Source: Leclercia sp. UBA7405 (GTDB lineage Bacteria > Pseudomonadota > Gammaproteobacteria > Enterobacterales > Enterobacteriaceae). From it: 24,350 bases of DNA. The notes below the pieces were generated by a model. It saw only the letters and a list, made by a program, of their open reading frames with translations, did not search any database and had not been told where the DNA came from. Below are positions 22,325 to 24,350 of this stretch, piece by piece. Numbering within the stretch: the stretch's first letter is position 1; each line of letters opens with the position of its first letter. The position numbers were made by a program, and so were the translations under genes. The stretch covers positions 1 through 24,350 of the forward strand of contig DKMV01000115.1 of assembly GCA_002469605.1 (NCBI GenBank), written 5' to 3'.

Positions 22325-22351
22325 AACCCCGCCGATAAATCCGGCGGGGTT
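22325..22351. terminator. Bidirectional terminator-like hairpin
   Basis: AACCCCGCCG (22325-22334) pairs perfectly with CGGCGGGGTT (22342-22351) around a 7-base loop. On the + strand it is followed by CCTTTT, on the - strand by the GTTTACT run. It lies between the convergent SDR and cytochrome bd subunit II genes and probably ends both. Confidence 0.75.
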
Positions 22352-22355
22352 CCTT

Positions 22356-23366
22356 TTAGTGATACCCTTCGTCGCCTGATACCTTGCCGCGGAAGACGTA
22401 ATAGCTCCAGGCGGTGTAGACCAGGATCACCGGAATAATCAGCAGCGTCCCCACCAGCATAAAGAGCTGGCTGGCCGGCGGCGCGGCGGCATCCCAGATG
22501 GTGATATGCGGCGGAATGATGTGTGGCCACAGGCTGATGCCCAGCCCGCTAAAGCCGAGGAAGATCAGCCCCAGAGTCAGAATAAAGGGCATGACGTGGC
22601 TGTCGCGGTTAACGCTGAGGCGCCAGATCCACAGCGCAAACACCACGACCAGCACCGGCACCGGCAGGAAGTAAAAGAAGTTGGGCAGCGAGAACCAGCG
22701 TTCGGCCACAAACTGCCAGCCCAGCGGCGTCCAGATGCTTACCACCGCTATTACCGCGATCAGCGCCAGCAGCACGCGGCGGGTCAGCTCGCGCATGTGC
22801 GTCTGCAGATTGCCTTCGCTTTTCATAATCAGCCAGGTGGTGCCGAGCAGGGCATAAGCGACCATCAGCCCCAGGCCGCAGAAAAGGTTGAAGGGGGTAA
22901 GCCAGTCCAGCGCCGAACCGACAAAGCGGCGGTTCTCCACCTCGAAGCCGTTGATCATCGCCCCGACCACTATCCCCTGGCTAAAGGTGGCCAGCAGGGA
23001 TCCGCCCGCAAAGGAGTAGTCCCAGAATTTACGGTGCGAGGGGGTGGCCTTAAAGCGAAACTCAAAGGCCACGCCGCGGAAGATCAGGCCAATCAGCATG
23101 GCGGTAAGCGGAATGGTCAGGGCATCGATAATTACCGCGTAGGCCAGCGGGAAGGCGCCAAACAGCCCCGCGCCCCCCAGCACCAGCCAGGTTTCGTTCC
23201 CGTCCCATACCGGGGCGACGCTGTTAACCATCACATCCCGCGCCTGCGGGTCGCGCTCAAAGTAAAAGAGCATGCCGATACCCAGGTCGAAGCCATCCAT
23301 AATGATGTACATCAGGGTGGCGAAGACAATAATGGCAAACCAGATCACTGAGATATCGACGCCCAT
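22356..23366 (-). CDS. cydB: Cytochrome bd-type ubiquinol oxidase subunit II (CIO type)
   Basis: 336 residues, shorter than E. coli CydB (379) and typical of the cyanide-insensitive CioB/YthB branch. About eight membrane helices are evident. IIMDGFDLGIGML (~22-34) and APVWDGNETWLVLGG (~51-65) are CydB family signatures. With subunit I it forms an inner-membrane quinol:O2 oxidoreductase that makes water with modest proton-motive force and resists cyanide and related stresses. Its ATG overlaps the subunit I stop (TAATG), so the two are coupled. No CydX-like small ORF follows, as usual for this branch. The symbol cioB is equally defensible. Confidence 0.93.
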   Translation of the reverse strand: MGVDISVIWFAIIVFATLMYIIMDGFDLGIGMLFYFERDPQARDVMVNSVAPVWDGNETWLVLGGAGLFGAFPLAYAVIIDALTIPLTAMLIGLIFRGVAFEFRFKATPSHRKFWDYSFAGGSLLATFSQGIVVGAMINGFEVENRRFVGSALDWLTPFNLFCGLGLMVAYALLGTTWLIMKSEGNLQTHMRELTRRVLLALIAVIAVVSIWTPLGWQFVAERWFSLPNFFYFLPVPVLVVVFALWIWRLSVNRDSHVMPFILTLGLIFLGFSGLGISLWPHIIPPHITIWDAAAPPASQLFMLVGTLLIIPVILVYTAWSYYVFRGKVSGDEGYH

Positions 23367-24350
23367 TATGGTTTCTCCTCTTCCGGAACGCCTTCAGCCG
23401 CGGAGAGCGGACGTGCCGGCCTGCCGTCGGTGTTTAAGGTGAGATCCTGGGTCGGCTGCGGCCCTTTCTTAATCAACCGCACCAGATAGACATAGCCAAC
23501 GCCAAATACCGAACAGTAGACGACGATAAAGGCCAGCAGGCTGATACTCATCTGGATTGTGCTATGCAGAGAGACCGCGTCTATGGTGCGCAGGTAACCG
23601 TACACTACCCACGGCTGGCGACCCACTTCGGTGGTTACCCAGCCTGCCAGCACCGCCACCAGCCCGGCCGGCCCCATGCAGAGGGCAAACCAGTGGAAGG
23701 GGCGCGACTGATAGAGCCGGTGGCGATAGCGCAGCCACAGGCTGCCGAGGCCCAGGGCGATCATCAGCAGGCCAAGGCCAACCATCACGCGGAACGACCA
23801 GAAGACGATGGTGGAGTTAGGCCGGTCCTCTTTCGGGAAATCCTTCAGCGCCGGGACCTGTTTATCCAGGCTGTGGGTCAGGATCAGGCTCCCCAGCGCC
23901 GGGATTTCCAGCCCGTATTTGGTGCGCTCCTCTTCCATATCCGGCAGGCCGAACAGCAGCAGCGGCGTCGCCTCGCCGGGCGGGTTCTCCCAGTGGCCTT
24001 CGATAGCGGCAATCTTGGCCGGCTGGTGCTCAAGGGTGTTCAGGCCGTGCATATCCCCTACCAGCGCCTGTACCGGTGCCACCAGCAGCGCCATCCACAG
24101 GGCCATGGAGAACATTTTGCGCACCGCCGGGGTGTCGTTCCCGCGCAGCAGATGCCATGCGCCGGAGGCCCCCACGAACAGGGCGCTACTTAAGAAGGCG
24201 GCAATCGACATATGAATTAAGCGATAGGGGAACGAGGGGTTAAAGATGACGGCGAACCAGTCCTCGGGAATGACCTGGCCGTTTTCAATGCTGAACCCCT
24301 GTGGGGTGTGCATCCAGCTGTTGGACGCGAGGATCCAGAAGGTGGACATC
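23366..24350 (-). CDS. Cytochrome bd-type ubiquinol oxidase subunit I (partial, CIO type)
   Basis: About 328 C-terminal residues; the gene begins beyond the right edge, since full CydA-type proteins are ~450-520 residues and MSTFWILASNSWM is internal. RLIHMSIAAF carries the His that corresponds to the heme b558 ligand (His186 of E. coli), FRVMVGLGL carries the second b558 ligand (Met393 equivalent), and GRQPW is a family hallmark. The quinol loop is short, without the long E. coli insertion, which places it in the CIO branch. Its stop overlaps the subunit II start. It binds hemes b558, b595 and d and oxidises ubiquinol in the inner membrane. Confidence 0.92.
   Translation of the reverse strand, partial: MSTFWILASNSWMHTPQGFSIENGQVIPEDWFAVIFNPSFPYRLIHMSIAAFLSSALFVGASGAWHLLRGNDTPAVRKMFSMALWMALLVAPVQALVGDMHGLNTLEHQPAKIAAIEGHWENPPGEATPLLLFGLPDMEEERTKYGLEIPALGSLILTHSLDKQVPALKDFPKEDRPNSTIVFWSFRVMVGLGLLMIALGLGSLWLRYRHRLYQSRPFHWFALCMGPAGLVAVLAGWVTTEVGRQPWVVYGYLRTIDAVSLHSTIQMSISLLAFIVVYCSVFGVGYVYLVRLIKKGPQPTQDLTLNTDGRPARPLSAAEGVPEEEKP

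Overview
The window looks like a chromosomal segment of an enterobacterium close to Enterobacter, Lelliottia or Klebsiella. This rests on roughly 55-65% GC coding DNA, on genes recognisable as the E. coli yahF/G/I/J set and the divergent ydeI/ydeJ pair, and on CCCTCACCC...CCCTCTCCCC palindromes typical of enterobacterial intergenic DNA. No tRNA, rRNA, CRISPR array, transposase or integrase was seen.

Bases 1-5616 (+) hold a catabolic operon. It runs from the end of an FdrA-type subunit (yahF), through a DUF1116 protein (yahG), an NCS2-like permease and a carbamate kinase (yahI), to a Tat-signal amidohydrolase (yahJ). The likely logic is that a periplasmic amidohydrolase opens a ureide-like compound, a permease imports it, and an FdrA/DUF1116 carbamoyltransferase releases carbamoyl phosphate. 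Carbamate kinase then makes ATP. The substrate is unknown. Two long palindromic elements bracket yahI-yahJ.

Bases 5787-7374 hold a small SDR-like protein without the usual catalytic residues, divergent from a LysR regulator, with a good LysR box between them.

Bases 7417-19079 (-) hold a two-partner secretion locus of contact-dependent-inhibition type. Its gene order is outer-membrane transporter (TpsB/CdiB), HlyC-type lysine acyltransferase, 2689-residue exoprotein (TpsA/CdiA), lipoprotein A, Imm63-family immunity protein, lipoprotein B. The first three genes overlap and are probably translationally coupled. The exoprotein lacks a VENN motif and an obvious nuclease toxin. Imm63 sits AT-rich between two near-duplicate lipoprotein genes, as if left by toxin/immunity module exchange. 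This is the most unusual part of the window.

Bases 19291-22322 hold ydeI (-), an OB-fold (BOF) periplasmic stress protein, divergent from a four-gene operon (+). That operon encodes an unrecognised one-TM protein, a short DUF421 membrane protein, the CinA/PncC-type amidase ydeJ and a classical SDR. The AT-rich intergenic region carries a good candidate RcsB box. The first two + genes are AT-richer than ydeJ and the SDR and may have been inserted between ydeI and ydeJ.

Bases 22325-24350 (-) hold a convergent terminator and a cyanide-insensitive-type cytochrome bd oxidase: subunit II complete, subunit I cut by the window end.
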